Assembly: GCF_030733425.1 (NCBI RefSeq)
Contig: NZ_JASHIZ010000010.1
Coordinates: forward strand, 62,001-126,000
From: Roseovarius sp. MMSF_3350
Lineage (GTDB): Bacteria; Pseudomonadota; Alphaproteobacteria; Rhodobacterales; Rhodobacteraceae
Length of the DNA: 64,000 nucleotides
Direction of reading: 5' to 3'
A program made the position numbers and the translations under genes. Shown here piece by piece: positions 36,023-45,885 of the stretch. Below the pieces are notes generated by a model. It saw nothing but the letters and a program-made list of their open reading frames with translations, had not been told where the DNA came from and did no database searches. Positions within the stretch are counted from its first letter, which is position 1; the number at the start of each line of letters is the position of its first letter.

Positions 36023-37573
36023 TCAGCGGCGCCACAGGCTGGGGTTGAAAAGCGCGATGAGGGCCAGGGTTTCCATCCGCCCCAGCACCATCGCGGCGGA
36101 AAAGACCAGCTTGGCCGCCGGGCGCATCTCCAGCAGGCCGATGGGCGCGTCGGCGCCGACCTGGGTGAGCGGGCCCGCGGTGGCCAGCGCCGCGGTCGAC
36201 AGCACGATCGCGTTTTGCAGGTCTTCCCCGACGGCCGCCATAAGGACGGTCACCAGCGCCAGCGACAGGGCGAAGAGCATGAAGAAGATCCAAGCGACGA
36301 ACGCGCCCTCGCGGCGCATGCGGCGGGTGTGGACGCCGGCGCGCCCTACCGACGAGGGGTGGATCAGCCGCTCCATCTCGCGCTGGCCGTGCAGGTAGAG
36401 CGCGTAGATCCGCAGGAGTTTCACGCCCCCCGCCGTGGTGGCCACGCCGCCGCCGAACATCGCCAGCCCCATGAGCAGCAGGCCCGGCGTGCCGAGCCCC
36501 GACCAGGATTGCGCAGCTTCCCACGCCGCACTTTGAAAGCCGGTGGTCGACAGGAACGACATGACGGTGAAGGTGCCGCCCCAGAGCGCCTGAAGCGCCT
36601 GGCCGAAATCCTCGACCTGGTCGACGTCGAAGGCGCCCAGCCAGTGGCGCGAAAAGAGGATGAGCGGCACCCCGAGAACCAGCGCGGTGCCGATGCGGAA
36701 CTCGGGGTCGTGCAAGACGCTGGTGGAGCGGCTTGTCAGGGTGTCGGACGAAAACGTCAGGCGTGACAGGGCGAAGAACATGAAGAGAAAGATCACGATC
36801 TCGCCGCCGTAGCCGCTGCCGGCGTTCTCGACCCCGCCGACGGCGGAGATGCCGCTGGTGGCGAGGGTGGACATGGCGTGCACGGCCGCCACAAGCGGTC
36901 GGTCGCCGCCCAGCATCAGCATCAGCCAGAGCACGCCGGTCAGCCCGATATAGACCGGCGCAAGCACCTTCGTGCTTTGTGCGATTCGCCGGGCGGAACT
37001 GGCGCGCCGAAAGCGGCTGAGCGCGTCCTCGCCCTGCCCCGGTTCGGCGGAGACGGTAATCTCGAACCCGCCGAGGTTCATCGGCGCCAGCACGGCCGAG
37101 GCCGCGATCCAGATCAGAAGCCCGCCGAACCAGCCGACCATGCCGCGCCACAGATGCAGGCTGTCGACCAGGCGGGCAGGATTGTCGAAAAGCGTGGCGC
37201 CGGTGGTGGTCAGGCACGACACCATCTCGACATAGGCGTTGAGAAAGCGCGTGGTCTCCAGCCCCTCGTAAAAGGGCAGCGCCAGAAACACCGGCAAAGC
37301 GGTATAGGCCAGCGCCAGCGAGGCCAGGTTCTGGATGTCCGAATTGTCCTGGCTTCGGCGGCCCGCGATCGCAAGACCCACCAGCACGAGAAAGGTGACG
37401 CCCAGCACGCTGGAATAGAGAAACGCGCGGGCGACGGAATGATCGTCCTGCCAAAACGCATGAAGCGCAGGGCCCAGCATGGCGATGCTGGCGATTCCGG
37501 TCAGCACGAGAATGAGCGGGAACCGCAGGATGCGGGCCGTCAGGCCCGGCGACGATGTCTCAGAAGAAATCAA
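36023..37573 (-). CDS. trkH: Trk potassium uptake protein TrkH
   Basis: A 516-residue membrane subunit of the Trk K+ importer. About ten hydrophobic segments and repeated selectivity-filter loops are visible, such as SCLTTTGATLF, STLATSGISAVGG, SFLSTTGFQSA and TAALATAGPL. It begins inside the trkA 3' end (14-bp overlap), so the two are translationally linked. The potassium channel and its RCK regulator work together at the inner membrane. Confidence 0.95.
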   Translation of the reverse strand: MISSETSSPGLTARILRFPLILVLTGIASIAMLGPALHAFWQDDHSVARAFLYSSVLGVTFLVLVGLAIAGRRSQDNSDIQNLASLALAYTALPVFLALPFYEGLETTRFLNAYVEMVSCLTTTGATLFDNPARLVDSLHLWRGMVGWFGGLLIWIAASAVLAPMNLGGFEITVSAEPGQGEDALSRFRRASSARRIAQSTKVLAPVYIGLTGVLWLMLMLGGDRPLVAAVHAMSTLATSGISAVGGVENAGSGYGGEIVIFLFMFFALSRLTFSSDTLTSRSTSVLHDPEFRIGTALVLGVPLILFSRHWLGAFDVDQVEDFGQALQALWGGTFTVMSFLSTTGFQSAAWEAAQSWSGLGTPGLLLMGLAMFGGGVATTAGGVKLLRIYALYLHGQREMERLIHPSSVGRAGVHTRRMRREGAFVAWIFFMLFALSLALVTVLMAAVGEDLQNAIVLSTAALATAGPLTQVGADAPIGLLEMRPAAKLVFSAAMVLGRMETLALIALFNPSLWRR

Positions 37574-38936
37574 TCGAGACCTGCAGGAGCTGTTCCACCC
37601 GGTTCACGTCGGACGCCAGCGCGAAGATCACCACCACGTCACCGGCTTCGATCCGCATGGTGCCGGAGGGTTTCAGCACCTTGTCCTCGCGCAACACACC
37701 CCCGACGAGCACGCCTTCGGGAAAGTCGATCTCGCGGATGGCGGCCCCGGCGATGTTTGAGGTGGACATGACCTCGGCCTCGATCACCTCGGCCTCGGCA
37801 TCGCCGATGGAATAGACCGAGCGCACCCGCCCGTGCCGGACATGGCGCAGGATCGAACTGACGGTGGTGGAGCGCGGGTTGATGTAGGCGTCGATGCCCA
37901 GGGGCTCCATCATCGGCAGCAATGTAGGGTCGTTGATCAGGGCGATGGCAAAGGGGCAGCCCTCGGCCTTGGCGCGCACGGCGGCCAGCATGTTGGTCTT
38001 GTCGTCGTCGGTGACGGCCAGCACCGCATCGGTGCGCGAGATGTTGGCCTCGGCCAGCAGTTGCGCGTCGAGACCGTCGCCGTTGAGCACGATGGTGCGT
38101 TCCAGCGCGTCGGCGGCGCGTTCGGCCACCTTGCGGTCGCGCTCGATCACCTTGACGCGGGTGCGCTTGCCGCGCTTCTCGATCCGCTTGGCGACGCTGA
38201 GGCCGATATTGCCGCCGCCGATGATGACCAGCCGTTCCTGGGTCTGCGAGGTCTTGCCGAACACCTCCATCGTGCGCGGCACGTCCTCGGTGGGGGCAAA
38301 GACATAGGCGTCGTCGCCGACGAAAAGCTGGTCCTCGGCCTCGGGCGCGAAAAGCTTGCCGTCGCGGCGGATGGCCAGCACCACCACCTCGAGCGTCGAG
38401 AAAAGATCGGTCAACTGCCGCAGGGGCGTGTTGACGATCGGGCAATCCTCGTCGATCCGCAGGCCCAGAAGCTGGGCGCGGCCTTCCATGAATGTTTCGG
38501 TGTCGAAGGCGGCGGGGGCGGCAAGGCGTTGCAGCGCGGCCTCGGCCACCTCGCGCTCTGGCGAGATCACGACGTCAATGGGCATGTGGTCGCGGCGGTA
38601 GAGGTCCGAGTAGATGGCGTCGAGATAGGATTGCGACCGCAGGCGGGCGATCTTTCGGTTGATGGAAAAGACCGAGTGCGCCACCTGGCAGGTGACCATG
38701 TTGACCTCGTCCGAATGGGTGGCGGCGATGATCATGTCGGCATCGCGCGCGCCGGCCTGGTCGAGCACGTTGGGATAGCTGGCAAAGCCGTTGATGCCCT
38801 GCACGTCCAGCGTCTCGGTGGCGCGGCGCACCAGGTCGGGGTTGCTGTCGACCACGGTGACGTCGTTGCGCTCGCCCGACAGGTGGCGTGCGATCTGCCA
38901 ACCGACCTGCCCTGCCCCGCAGATGATGACCTTCAT
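37560..38936 (-). CDS. trkA: Trk potassium transporter regulator TrkA
   Basis: A 458-residue peripheral protein with two RCK repeats. NAD-binding loops ICGAGQVGWQIARHL (residue ~4) and IIGGGNIGLSVAKRI (~235) mark them, each followed by a TrkA-C domain (the last near VLVGGVLREDKVLKPSGTMRIEAGDVVVIFA). It gates TrkH according to NAD(H)/ATP. The ATG at 38936 starts MKVIICGAGQVG, the family N-terminus; longer upstream reading is rejected. Confidence 0.96.
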   Translation of the reverse strand: MKVIICGAGQVGWQIARHLSGERNDVTVVDSNPDLVRRATETLDVQGINGFASYPNVLDQAGARDADMIIAATHSDEVNMVTCQVAHSVFSINRKIARLRSQSYLDAIYSDLYRRDHMPIDVVISPEREVAEAALQRLAAPAAFDTETFMEGRAQLLGLRIDEDCPIVNTPLRQLTDLFSTLEVVVLAIRRDGKLFAPEAEDQLFVGDDAYVFAPTEDVPRTMEVFGKTSQTQERLVIIGGGNIGLSVAKRIEKRGKRTRVKVIERDRKVAERAADALERTIVLNGDGLDAQLLAEANISRTDAVLAVTDDDKTNMLAAVRAKAEGCPFAIALINDPTLLPMMEPLGIDAYINPRSTTVSSILRHVRHGRVRSVYSIGDAEAEVIEAEVMSTSNIAGAAIREIDFPEGVLVGGVLREDKVLKPSGTMRIEAGDVVVIFALASDVNRVEQLLQVSIDFF

Positions 38937-39037
38937 GGGCGGTGCCTTTTTTGACCCAATCGAGGGCTTTGCATGACAGATGGGGCGGTAACGGTCAATT
39001 GCTTTGTCCTGCGCGAAAAACGGCATAGAGTGTGGCC

Positions 39038-39511
39038 ATGAACCTGTACCGAGTCCCGTTTCTGATCTGCGTGGTCCTGACGCTTTCGGGCTGTCTGCCG
39101 ACAAATGTCTATTACCGCGAAGGCGCGCCCGTAAGCGGGGTCGAGCGCGACCGCACGCAATGCGACGTGGCGGCCCTTCGGCAGGTGCCGGTCCGGACCC
39201 TGACGCGGTTCATCCCGCCGACCTACAGCTATCGCCCGATCTGCAACGGCGCCGGCAAGTGCCGGACGGTCCGGGTTCTGCTGTCGCCGGGACGGTGGGA
39301 AAGCTATGACGCCAACGAGGGGTTGCGGGCGCGGGTGGCCAGGCAGTGCATGGCCGACCAGGGGTACCAGAAGGTCAGCCTGAAGCCCTGCCCGCCCGAG
39401 GTGGTGGAGGCGACGGTGATCACCGCGACGCGGGTGCAGCCGCCGCTCACGGAAAATTCCTGTGCGATCCGCATCCGGGGCGGGAAATACCAGATCGTGA
39501 ACCCGGAATAG
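39038..39511 (+). CDS. Hypothetical cysteine-containing lipoprotein
   Basis: A 157-residue protein with a lipoprotein signal: MNLYRVPFLICVVLTLSGC, lipobox LSGC with Cys19. The mature part has several Cys (QCDV, ICNGAGKC, QCMADQGYQ, PCPPE, SCAIR), suggesting disulfides in the periplasm. RQCMADQGYQ is reminiscent of small outer-membrane lipoproteins, but I do not recognise the family. It is divergent from trkA, about 100 bp apart. An in-frame GTG two codons upstream is possible. Confidence 0.72.
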   Translation: MNLYRVPFLICVVLTLSGCLPTNVYYREGAPVSGVERDRTQCDVAALRQVPVRTLTRFIPPTYSYRPICNGAGKCRTVRVLLSPGRWESYDANEGLRARVARQCMADQGYQKVSLKPCPPEVVEATVITATRVQPPLTENSCAIRIRGGKYQIVNPE

Positions 39512-39557
39512 GGCGACGTGACCTGAAGGAGCGCCTGCGGCGCGCTTGATGTCTCGG

Positions 39558-39611
39558 CGGCGGGGCCGCCTCGGGGATGCCTCCGGCGGGGATATTTATG
39601 GCCAGAAGAAG
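39558..39611 (+). repeat. Dispersed intergenic element, copy C
   Basis: GGCGGGGCCGCC hairpin, a spacer, then GGGGATATTTATGGCCAGAAGAAGC. The tail is identical to copy A and the hairpin differs. It lies between the convergent lipoprotein and ntrX genes. Confidence 0.7.
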
Positions 39612-39628
39612 CAGGCCTCCTGACCGCA

Positions 39629-41044
39629 TCAGCCGGTGGCGGCGTGATGGCCCTCGTCTTCCTCGTCCGAGAGGCGCGCGCCCTTGGCGCCGGTGACCAC
39701 GCCCAGCGATTTCAGCTTGCGGTGCAGCGCGCTGCGTTCCATGCCGACGAACTCCGCTGTGCGACTGATATTGCCGCCGAAGCGGTTGATCTGGGTCATC
39801 AGATATTCGCGCTCGAACGCCTCGCGGGCCTCGCGCAGGGGCATGGTGGCCACGGTGCCCGAGAGGACCACCCGGCCGTCGTCGCTGGGCGTGGCGCTGT
39901 CGCCGGGGATCTCGCGGGCGGAGATGTCGCCCGCGCTGTCGCCGAGGATGAGGATGCGTTCGATCACGTTGCGCAGCTGGCGCACGTTGCCGGGCCAGCG
40001 CATGGTCTGCAGGAGGGCCGCCGCCTCGTCGCCCAGGGCGCGGATCGGCAGGCCCTGTTCGCCGTTGAGTTTCTCGATAAAGTAGCCGGCCAGCACGGGG
40101 ATGTCCTCGCGCCGGTCCTCGAGGCTGGGCACGGCGATGGGCACCACGTTGAGACGGTGATAGAGCTCGCGGCGGAACCGTTCGGCCTGGATCTCGGCCT
40201 CGAGGTTGCGGGAGGTGGAGGAGATGACGCGCAGATCGACCTGAACCTTGTCGCTGCCGCCCACCCGCAGGAAGGTCTGGTCGACCAGCACGCGCAGGAT
40301 CTTGCCTTGCGTGCCCAGCGGCAGGTCGGCGACCTCGTCGAAATAGATCACGCCGGTATTGGCCTCTTCCAGAAGGCCCGGGGTGACGGTGCCGTCCTCG
40401 GCCTCGCGTCCGAAGAGCACCTCTTCCATCCGGTCGGGCTCGATCGAGGCGCAGCCGGCGCAGACGAAGGGCCCGGCCGCACGGTCGGAATTGGCGTGGA
40501 TGTAGCGCGCGGCCAGTTCCTTGCCCGAGCCGGCGGGACCCGACAGCATGACCCGACCGTTGGAGCGTGTGACCTTGTCGAGCTGGCCCACCAGGGTGCG
40601 GAAGGCGGGGCTTTCGCCCAGCATGTCGGCGGGGCCGCTGCCCTGCCGCTTGAGCGCGAGGTTCTCGCGGCGCAGGCGGCTGGTTTCCATGCCGCGGCGG
40701 ATCACCACCATCAGCTGGTCGATGTTGAAGGGTTTCTCGATGAAGTCGTAGGCGCCCTGCTTGATCGCCGCCACCGCGATCTCGATATTGCCGTGGCCCG
40801 AGATGATGACGACCGGCACCTCGGGGTAGTCGCGCTTGACCGCCTTGAGGATGTCGATCCCGTCCATGTTGCTGTCTTTCAGCCAGATATCGAGGATCAG
40901 CAGGCCCGGCGGCTGCTCGCGGATCTCGCTCATCGCCTCGTCGGAATTGCCGGCGAGGCGCGTGGTGAACCCTTCGTCCTGCAGGATGTCGGAAATCAGT
41001 TCACGGATATCGCGTTCGTCGTCGACAATAAGAATGTCACTCAT
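39629..41044 (-). CDS. ntrX: Nitrogen response regulator NtrX
   Basis: A 471-residue response regulator. The receiver domain (IVDDERDIRELISD, Asp in LLILDIWLK, KPF) leads into an AAA+ domain with Walker A SGPAGSGKELAARYIH and Walker B GVIYFDEVADLP, then a Fis-type HTH (GNISRTAEFVGMERSALHRKLKSLG). The GAFTGA sigma-54 contact loop is absent: the segment reads LFGREAEDGTVTPGLLEEANTG. This suggests it does not act through sigma-54. It is 8 bp after ntrY and forms its partner two-component pair. Confidence 0.95.
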   Translation of the reverse strand: MSDILIVDDERDIRELISDILQDEGFTTRLAGNSDEAMSEIREQPPGLLILDIWLKDSNMDGIDILKAVKRDYPEVPVVIISGHGNIEIAVAAIKQGAYDFIEKPFNIDQLMVVIRRGMETSRLRRENLALKRQGSGPADMLGESPAFRTLVGQLDKVTRSNGRVMLSGPAGSGKELAARYIHANSDRAAGPFVCAGCASIEPDRMEEVLFGREAEDGTVTPGLLEEANTGVIYFDEVADLPLGTQGKILRVLVDQTFLRVGGSDKVQVDLRVISSTSRNLEAEIQAERFRRELYHRLNVVPIAVPSLEDRREDIPVLAGYFIEKLNGEQGLPIRALGDEAAALLQTMRWPGNVRQLRNVIERILILGDSAGDISAREIPGDSATPSDDGRVVLSGTVATMPLREAREAFEREYLMTQINRFGGNISRTAEFVGMERSALHRKLKSLGVVTGAKGARLSDEEDEGHHAATG

Positions 41045-41052
41045 GGGTCACC

Positions 41053-43341
41053 TCATACGGCCTGTCGTTGGTCATATTCGTTCAAATCGGAGTCGCCGTC
41101 CGCGTCCGGCGCGGCCTCGGCCCGGGTCAGGGGAAGGCGGATCACGGCCATGGCGCCGGGGCGGGCCTCGGGCGCGAAGGGTTCGGCGTCTTCCAGGGCA
41201 AGGCTGCCGCCATGTTCCTCGATGATCTTCTTGACGATGGGCAGGCCGAGGCCGGTGCCCTTTTCGCGCGTGGTCACGTAAGGCTCGAACAGGCGCGAGC
41301 GATCCTCGGGCAGGCCGATGCCGTTGTCGGAGATGCGGATCACCGCGGTGTCGTCCTCGCGCGTGCTGGTGACGCGGATCTGCGGCACGTGCCCCTCGGC
41401 GCCTTCCTTTTCGTAAAGGCTTTCAATGGCTTCGCCGGCGTTCTTGATCAGGTTGGTTAGCGCCTGGTGCAGCATGGTGCCGTCGACCTCGGCCATCAGC
41501 GCGTCTTCGGTGAACGTGGACTCGAAGGTGACGTCGGGCTGGCCGGCCTCCTGCAGCAGGACGGCCTCGCGCAACAGCTTCGTCAGGCTTTCGACCTTGG
41601 TCTGCGGCTCGGGCATGCGGGCGAACTTGGAAAACTCGTCGACGATGCGGCGCAGGTCGTTGGTTTGCCGCACGACCACGTCGGTCAGCTGTTCCAGGCT
41701 CGCGGCCTGTTCGTCATCCAGCACGCGGGTGAACTTGCGCTTGATGCGTTCCGCCGACAGCTGGATCGGTGTCAGCGGGTTCTTGATTTCATGCGCGATG
41801 CGGCGGGCGACGTCGCCCCAGGCGGCCATCCGCTGGGCGGTCACCAGGTCGGTCACGTCGTCGAAGGCGACCACGTAGCCCTCGCGCCGGCCGCCCTCGT
41901 TGCTGCGGGTGGACATGCGCACCAGCAGGTTCTCCATCCGGCCCGTGCGGCTGACCTTGATCTCTTCCTGCACGAAGCCGGTATTGCTGTCCTTCAGCCG
42001 TTCGAAGAGCGCGCCGAATTCGGGGATGGCAACGGCGAGTGCCAGCGATTGCTGGTCCTCTTGCCAATCAAGCAGGCGTTCGGCGGCGCGGTTGACGAAG
42101 GTGACGCGGCCCTTGGCGTCAAGCCCCACGACACCCGAAGAGACCGAGCCCAGCACCGAATCGAAGAGCCGCCGGCGGCGTTCGATCTGCTCGGTGTTGG
42201 TCAGCAGCGTGTCGCGCTGCTGCTTCAGTTGGCGCGTCATCTGGTTGAAGTAGGTCGAGAGCATCCCGATCTCGTCGTCGGCATCCTCTTCGCGCACCTG
42301 CGTGTCCAGATCCCCCTCGCCGACGCGCTGCGCGGCGCTGGTCAGGCGGCCCACGGGGCGGCTGAGGCGCTCGGCGAACCACATGCCCAGCCAGACGGCG
42401 GCAAGGATCAGGATCAGAGCGAACCCGAGGTAGAGCACGCCGAACTCGAACAGCACACGGTCGCGCTCGTCCTCGCGCTGCTGGTAGAAGCGCGCGGTTT
42501 CCTGCGTGTCGTCCAGAAGGCTTAGGATGTCCCCGTCGACATTGCGGCTGACATAGAGATAGCGGTCAGGGATTTCCTCCAGCGGCAACAGGGCGCGGAA
42601 CTCGTTGTTGTCCCAATCGCGGATGATGACGACGCCTTCTTCGTTGGCCTCCTCGAACATCTCGCGCGAAGGTTCCTCGTAGTCGAAGAGGTACGAGCGT
42701 TCGCCGCGCGAACGGATGTCTCCGGTGCCGTCGATGACGAAGGCCTCGCGCAGGCCGCGCTGAATCTCGCGCTGGCCGCGCGACAGGATCTGGCGGATGT
42801 CGCCATCGTCGAGGAAGACCGCGGCACGCTTGGTGGCGTTGATCAGCGAGGCCAGCGCGCGGGCGTCGACCAGCAGGTCGCGGCGGTGCTCGTCCTCGTA
42901 GGCCTGCGCGGCTGCGACCGAGTTGTCCACCACGCGCCCCACCCTGTCGGAAAACCACGCCTCGAGCCCCATGTTCACGGACAGCGTGGCAAAGACGGCG
43001 ACGGTGATCGTGGGCAGAAGCGCCATCAGCGCGAAGACCCCGGTCAGGCGCAGGTGCAGGCGCGAGCCCGCGGATTTGCGGCGGCGGGCGGCGACCATCT
43101 GGACCACGCGTTGCAGAACCAGCGCGGCGACCATGATGATATAGACCATGTCCGCCAGCAGGACGATGCGCAGGATGTTGGACGAGCTGCCCTGATCGAG
43201 CGGCCCCATGACGAGGTAGGTCAGAAGCGCCAGCACCGGACCCAGCACGACGAGGCTGAAGGCGGCGGCATTGCGCACCCGCTTCATGCGCCGGAGACGC
43301 CCGAGCTTTTCCCACGTCAGTCCGCGTGCTTTTGCAGCCAC
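41053..43341 (-). CDS. ntrY: Nitrogen regulation sensor histidine kinase NtrY
   Basis: A 762-residue membrane kinase. Two N-terminal hydrophobic segments (LVVLGPVLALLTYLVMG and ILRIVLLADMVYIIMVAALVL), a third near residue 105 (GVFALMALLPTITVAVFATLSV), a large periplasmic sensor, a fourth helix (VLYLGFALILILAAVWLGMWF), HAMP, PAS (DSVLGSVSSGVVGLDAKGRVTFVNRAAERLLDW), the H-box IAHEIKNPLTPIQLSAERIKRKF and an HATPase domain (NLIKNAGEAIESLY, DNGIGLPE, GTGLGLPIVKKI). It lies between ntrC and ntrX and is implicated in nitrogen and redox signalling. Confidence 0.95.
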   Translation of the reverse strand: MAAKARGLTWEKLGRLRRMKRVRNAAAFSLVVLGPVLALLTYLVMGPLDQGSSSNILRIVLLADMVYIIMVAALVLQRVVQMVAARRRKSAGSRLHLRLTGVFALMALLPTITVAVFATLSVNMGLEAWFSDRVGRVVDNSVAAAQAYEDEHRRDLLVDARALASLINATKRAAVFLDDGDIRQILSRGQREIQRGLREAFVIDGTGDIRSRGERSYLFDYEEPSREMFEEANEEGVVIIRDWDNNEFRALLPLEEIPDRYLYVSRNVDGDILSLLDDTQETARFYQQREDERDRVLFEFGVLYLGFALILILAAVWLGMWFAERLSRPVGRLTSAAQRVGEGDLDTQVREEDADDEIGMLSTYFNQMTRQLKQQRDTLLTNTEQIERRRRLFDSVLGSVSSGVVGLDAKGRVTFVNRAAERLLDWQEDQQSLALAVAIPEFGALFERLKDSNTGFVQEEIKVSRTGRMENLLVRMSTRSNEGGRREGYVVAFDDVTDLVTAQRMAAWGDVARRIAHEIKNPLTPIQLSAERIKRKFTRVLDDEQAASLEQLTDVVVRQTNDLRRIVDEFSKFARMPEPQTKVESLTKLLREAVLLQEAGQPDVTFESTFTEDALMAEVDGTMLHQALTNLIKNAGEAIESLYEKEGAEGHVPQIRVTSTREDDTAVIRISDNGIGLPEDRSRLFEPYVTTREKGTGLGLPIVKKIIEEHGGSLALEDAEPFAPEARPGAMAVIRLPLTRAEAAPDADGDSDLNEYDQRQAV

Positions 43342-43440
43342 GCAATCCCCCCATCAGGTTGTGGCGCGAGATGCGCCGCACCTCCAGATGTGGCTTGGAC
43401 CCAGGCAGGGCTTCCAAAGGGCCACAGTGATGTTGCAGTT

Positions 43441-44805
43441 TTACATCAACTTGCGGCGCCGTGTCACGCGAATATCAAGGTCGGTGATTTTCTTGCGCAA
43501 TGTATTGCGGTTAATGCCGAGAAGATCGGCACATTTGGCCTGATTCCCGCCCGTCGCATCGAGCGCGATCTCGATCAGGGGCATCTCCATCTCCTTGAGG
43601 ATTCGCGCGTAAAGGCCCGGTGGCGGCAGGGTGTTGCCGTGCAGATCGAAGTAGCGGCGCAGGTGGCGCGAGATCGAGGTCGAGAGGCTCTCGCCTCCGC
43701 CGCCGCCCACCACCGGGGCGGCCTCTGGTTGATTGCCCAGCACCGCCTCGACCTCGGAGCGGGTGATCTCGGACGATCGCGCGGTCAGCCCCAGGCGCTG
43801 GACCGCGTTCTCAAGCTGGCGCACGTTGCCGGGCCAGCTGTAGGCGCGCATCAGTTCCATCGCGTCCTCCGACAATGTGCGGGGCGGATGGCCCTCGCGC
43901 TCGGCCTTGAGCAGGAAGTGATGCACCAGCAGCGGAATGTCGTCGACCCGGGCGCGCAGGCTCGGCACCTCGACCACGGCGCCGGAGAGGCGATAGTAGA
44001 GGTCCTCGCGCAGCTTGCCCTCTTCCAGCCGGTCGGCGAGCCGGCCCAGCGAGGTGGCCATGAAGCGTGGCACGTGATCGCCGGGCGCGTCCATCATCCG
44101 CACCACGCGCGCCTGCGCATCGGTGCTGAGGTCGCCGACCCCGTCCAGAACGATGGTGCCGCCCTTGGCACGGGCCATGACCCGCGCTGGGCCTTCCAGA
44201 TCGGCCAGGTCCGACGGCGTGACGGTGACGAAAGGCAGGGTGCGCCGGTCGGAAAAGTCGTGGATGGCACGGGCGATGAGCGTCTTGCCGGTGCCGGATT
44301 CGCCGGTAATCAACACCGGAAGATCGGTATTCATCAGCCGCGCGACGACGCGGTAGAGCCCCTGCATCGCCGCCGTCCGCCCGACCAGCGGCAACTCGTC
44401 GGGGCGGTCCTCGGACTTGACCTCGGCCGGCGCGCGCTTGGTCCGTGCATCGAGCGCGCGGGCGGTGCGCTTCATCAGGTCGGGCAGGTCGAAGGGCTTG
44501 GGCAGATAGTCGAAGGCCGCGGCCTCTTCGGCCTGGATGGCGGTCATGATCGTGTTCTGGGCCGAGATCACGATGACCGGCATACCGGGACGGTCCTGGT
44601 TGATCTTGGGCAGCATCTCGAGGCCGTTGCCATCGGGCATCATGACATCGGTGATCACCGCGTCGCCCTTGCCCTCGCCCACCCACCGCATCAGCGTGGT
44701 CAGCGACGAGGTGGCATGCACCCGGCATCCCGCCCGCGTCAGGGCCTGTGTCAGAACCGTGCGGATCGTGCGGTCGTCATCGGCGACCAGTACCGTGCCA
44801 TCCAT
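43441..44805 (-). CDS. ntrC: Nitrogen regulator NtrC lacking the GAFTGA region
   Basis: A 454-residue response regulator. The receiver domain has [10 protein letters not shown], Asp in [12 protein letters not shown], and KPF. The AAA+ domain keeps Walker [17 protein letters not shown]. After [19 protein letters not shown] it jumps directly to [12 protein letters not shown]: the whole GAFTGA segment is missing, and Walker B has LDG instead of LDE. The C-terminal HTH ([22 protein letters not shown]) is intact. This matches Rhodobacter capsulatus NtrC, which activates sigma-70 RNA polymerase. The ntrB gene ends immediately upstream. Confidence 0.95.
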   Translation of the reverse strand: MDGTVLVADDDRTIRTVLTQALTRAGCRVHATSSLTTLMRWVGEGKGDAVITDVMMPDGNGLEMLPKINQDRPGMPVIVISAQNTIMTAIQAEEAAAFDYLPKPFDLPDLMKRTARALDARTKRAPAEVKSEDRPDELPLVGRTAAMQGLYRVVARLMNTDLPVLITGESGTGKTLIARAIHDFSDRRTLPFVTVTPSDLADLEGPARVMARAKGGTIVLDGVGDLSTDAQARVVRMMDAPGDHVPRFMATSLGRLADRLEEGKLREDLYYRLSGAVVEVPSLRARVDDIPLLVHHFLLKAEREGHPPRTLSEDAMELMRAYSWPGNVRQLENAVQRLGLTARSSEITRSEVEAVLGNQPEAAPVVGGGGGESLSTSISRHLRRYFDLHGNTLPPPGLYARILKEMEMPLIEIALDATGGNQAKCADLLGINRNTLRKKITDLDIRVTRRRKLM

Positions 44806-45885
44806 CTAGCTTTCCTCCATGTCCTTGCCGGCGCGCGGCAGCGATATCCTGAATACAGTGCGTCCCGGCACCGAGTTGACCGAGAGCCAGCCGTCGAGTT
44901 CCGAGACGATCTTGGCGGCCAGCGCGAGGCCCAGGCCGGTGCCGTTCTCGCGGCCCGAGACGAACGGCTCGAACACATTGCCGGCAATCTCGGGCGGCAG
45001 GCCGGGGCCGTCGTCGATGACCTCGATCTGCAAAGGCAGCGACTTGCCGGGTCCACCGCCGTCGCGGCGCACGCGCAGGGATTGCTCGTAATAGCTGTGC
45101 AGGGTGATCGTTCCGCCCTTGTCGCCCGCGGCCTGGGCGGCGTTCTTCAACAGGTTCTGGATCACCTGCAACAGCTGGTCGGGATCGGCCAGCGCCAGCG
45201 GCAGCGAGGGGTCGTAATCCTCGACAATGGTCATGTGCGCGGCAAAGCCCACAAGCGCCGAGCGCCGGGCGCGGTCCAGCACGTCATGCAGGTTGACCGC
45301 CTGAAGCTTGGGCAGGCTCACGTTGCCGAATTGCTCGACCTGTTCCAGCAGGCCGACGATACGGCGGCTTTCCGATACGATGAGGTCGGTGAGTTCCAGA
45401 TCGTCCTGGTCGAGGTTCATCGACAGAAGCTGGGCCGCCCCGGTGATGCCCGCCAGCGGGTTCTTGATTTCATGGGCCAGCATCTCGGCCATGCCGATGG
45501 CGGACTTGGCGGCGGATTTGACCGATTGGCTTTGCGTCACGCGGCCCGCCAGTTCGCGGGGCGAAATGAGCAGGATCATGTGATCGTCCCAGCCCGAGAC
45601 CGGCGCGATCTGCAGGTTGCACTGCATCGGCGCGCGATCACCTGTGCCCACGTCCACGTCATTGACGAACAGCGGCGCGGATTTCTCGCGGGCGCGTTCC
45701 AGCGCTTCTTCGATGGGGGCGTCGACGGCCAGCTTGTCCCATACCGGCTGACCGACGATCGACCGCGCCGAGGTCATCAGGAAGCCTTCGGCGGCGGGGT
45801 TGATCTGCACGATGCGGTCCTGTCCGTCGAGGATCAGCCCCGGCACCGGCAGCGAGGTCCAGACCATTTCGTCCATCCCGGTCAT
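44806..45885 (-). CDS. ntrB: Nitrogen regulation histidine kinase NtrB (GlnL)
   Basis: A 359-residue soluble kinase that phosphorylates NtrC under PII control. A PAS domain (residues ~10-115, LILDGQDRIVQINPAAEGFL), the H-box MLAHEIKNPLAGITGAAQLL, and ATPase motifs NLLKNAAQAAGDKG, VIDDGPGLPPEI, GTGLGLALAAKIV are present. Its ATG overlaps the dusB stop by 4 bp and its own stop abuts ntrC, giving the nifR3-ntrB-ntrC order known from Rhodobacter. Confidence 0.96.
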   Translation of the reverse strand: MTGMDEMVWTSLPVPGLILDGQDRIVQINPAAEGFLMTSARSIVGQPVWDKLAVDAPIEEALERAREKSAPLFVNDVDVGTGDRAPMQCNLQIAPVSGWDDHMILLISPRELAGRVTQSQSVKSAAKSAIGMAEMLAHEIKNPLAGITGAAQLLSMNLDQDDLELTDLIVSESRRIVGLLEQVEQFGNVSLPKLQAVNLHDVLDRARRSALVGFAAHMTIVEDYDPSLPLALADPDQLLQVIQNLLKNAAQAAGDKGGTITLHSYYEQSLRVRRDGGGPGKSLPLQIEVIDDGPGLPPEIAGNVFEPFVSGRENGTGLGLALAAKIVSELDGWLSVNSVPGRTVFRISLPRAGKDMEES

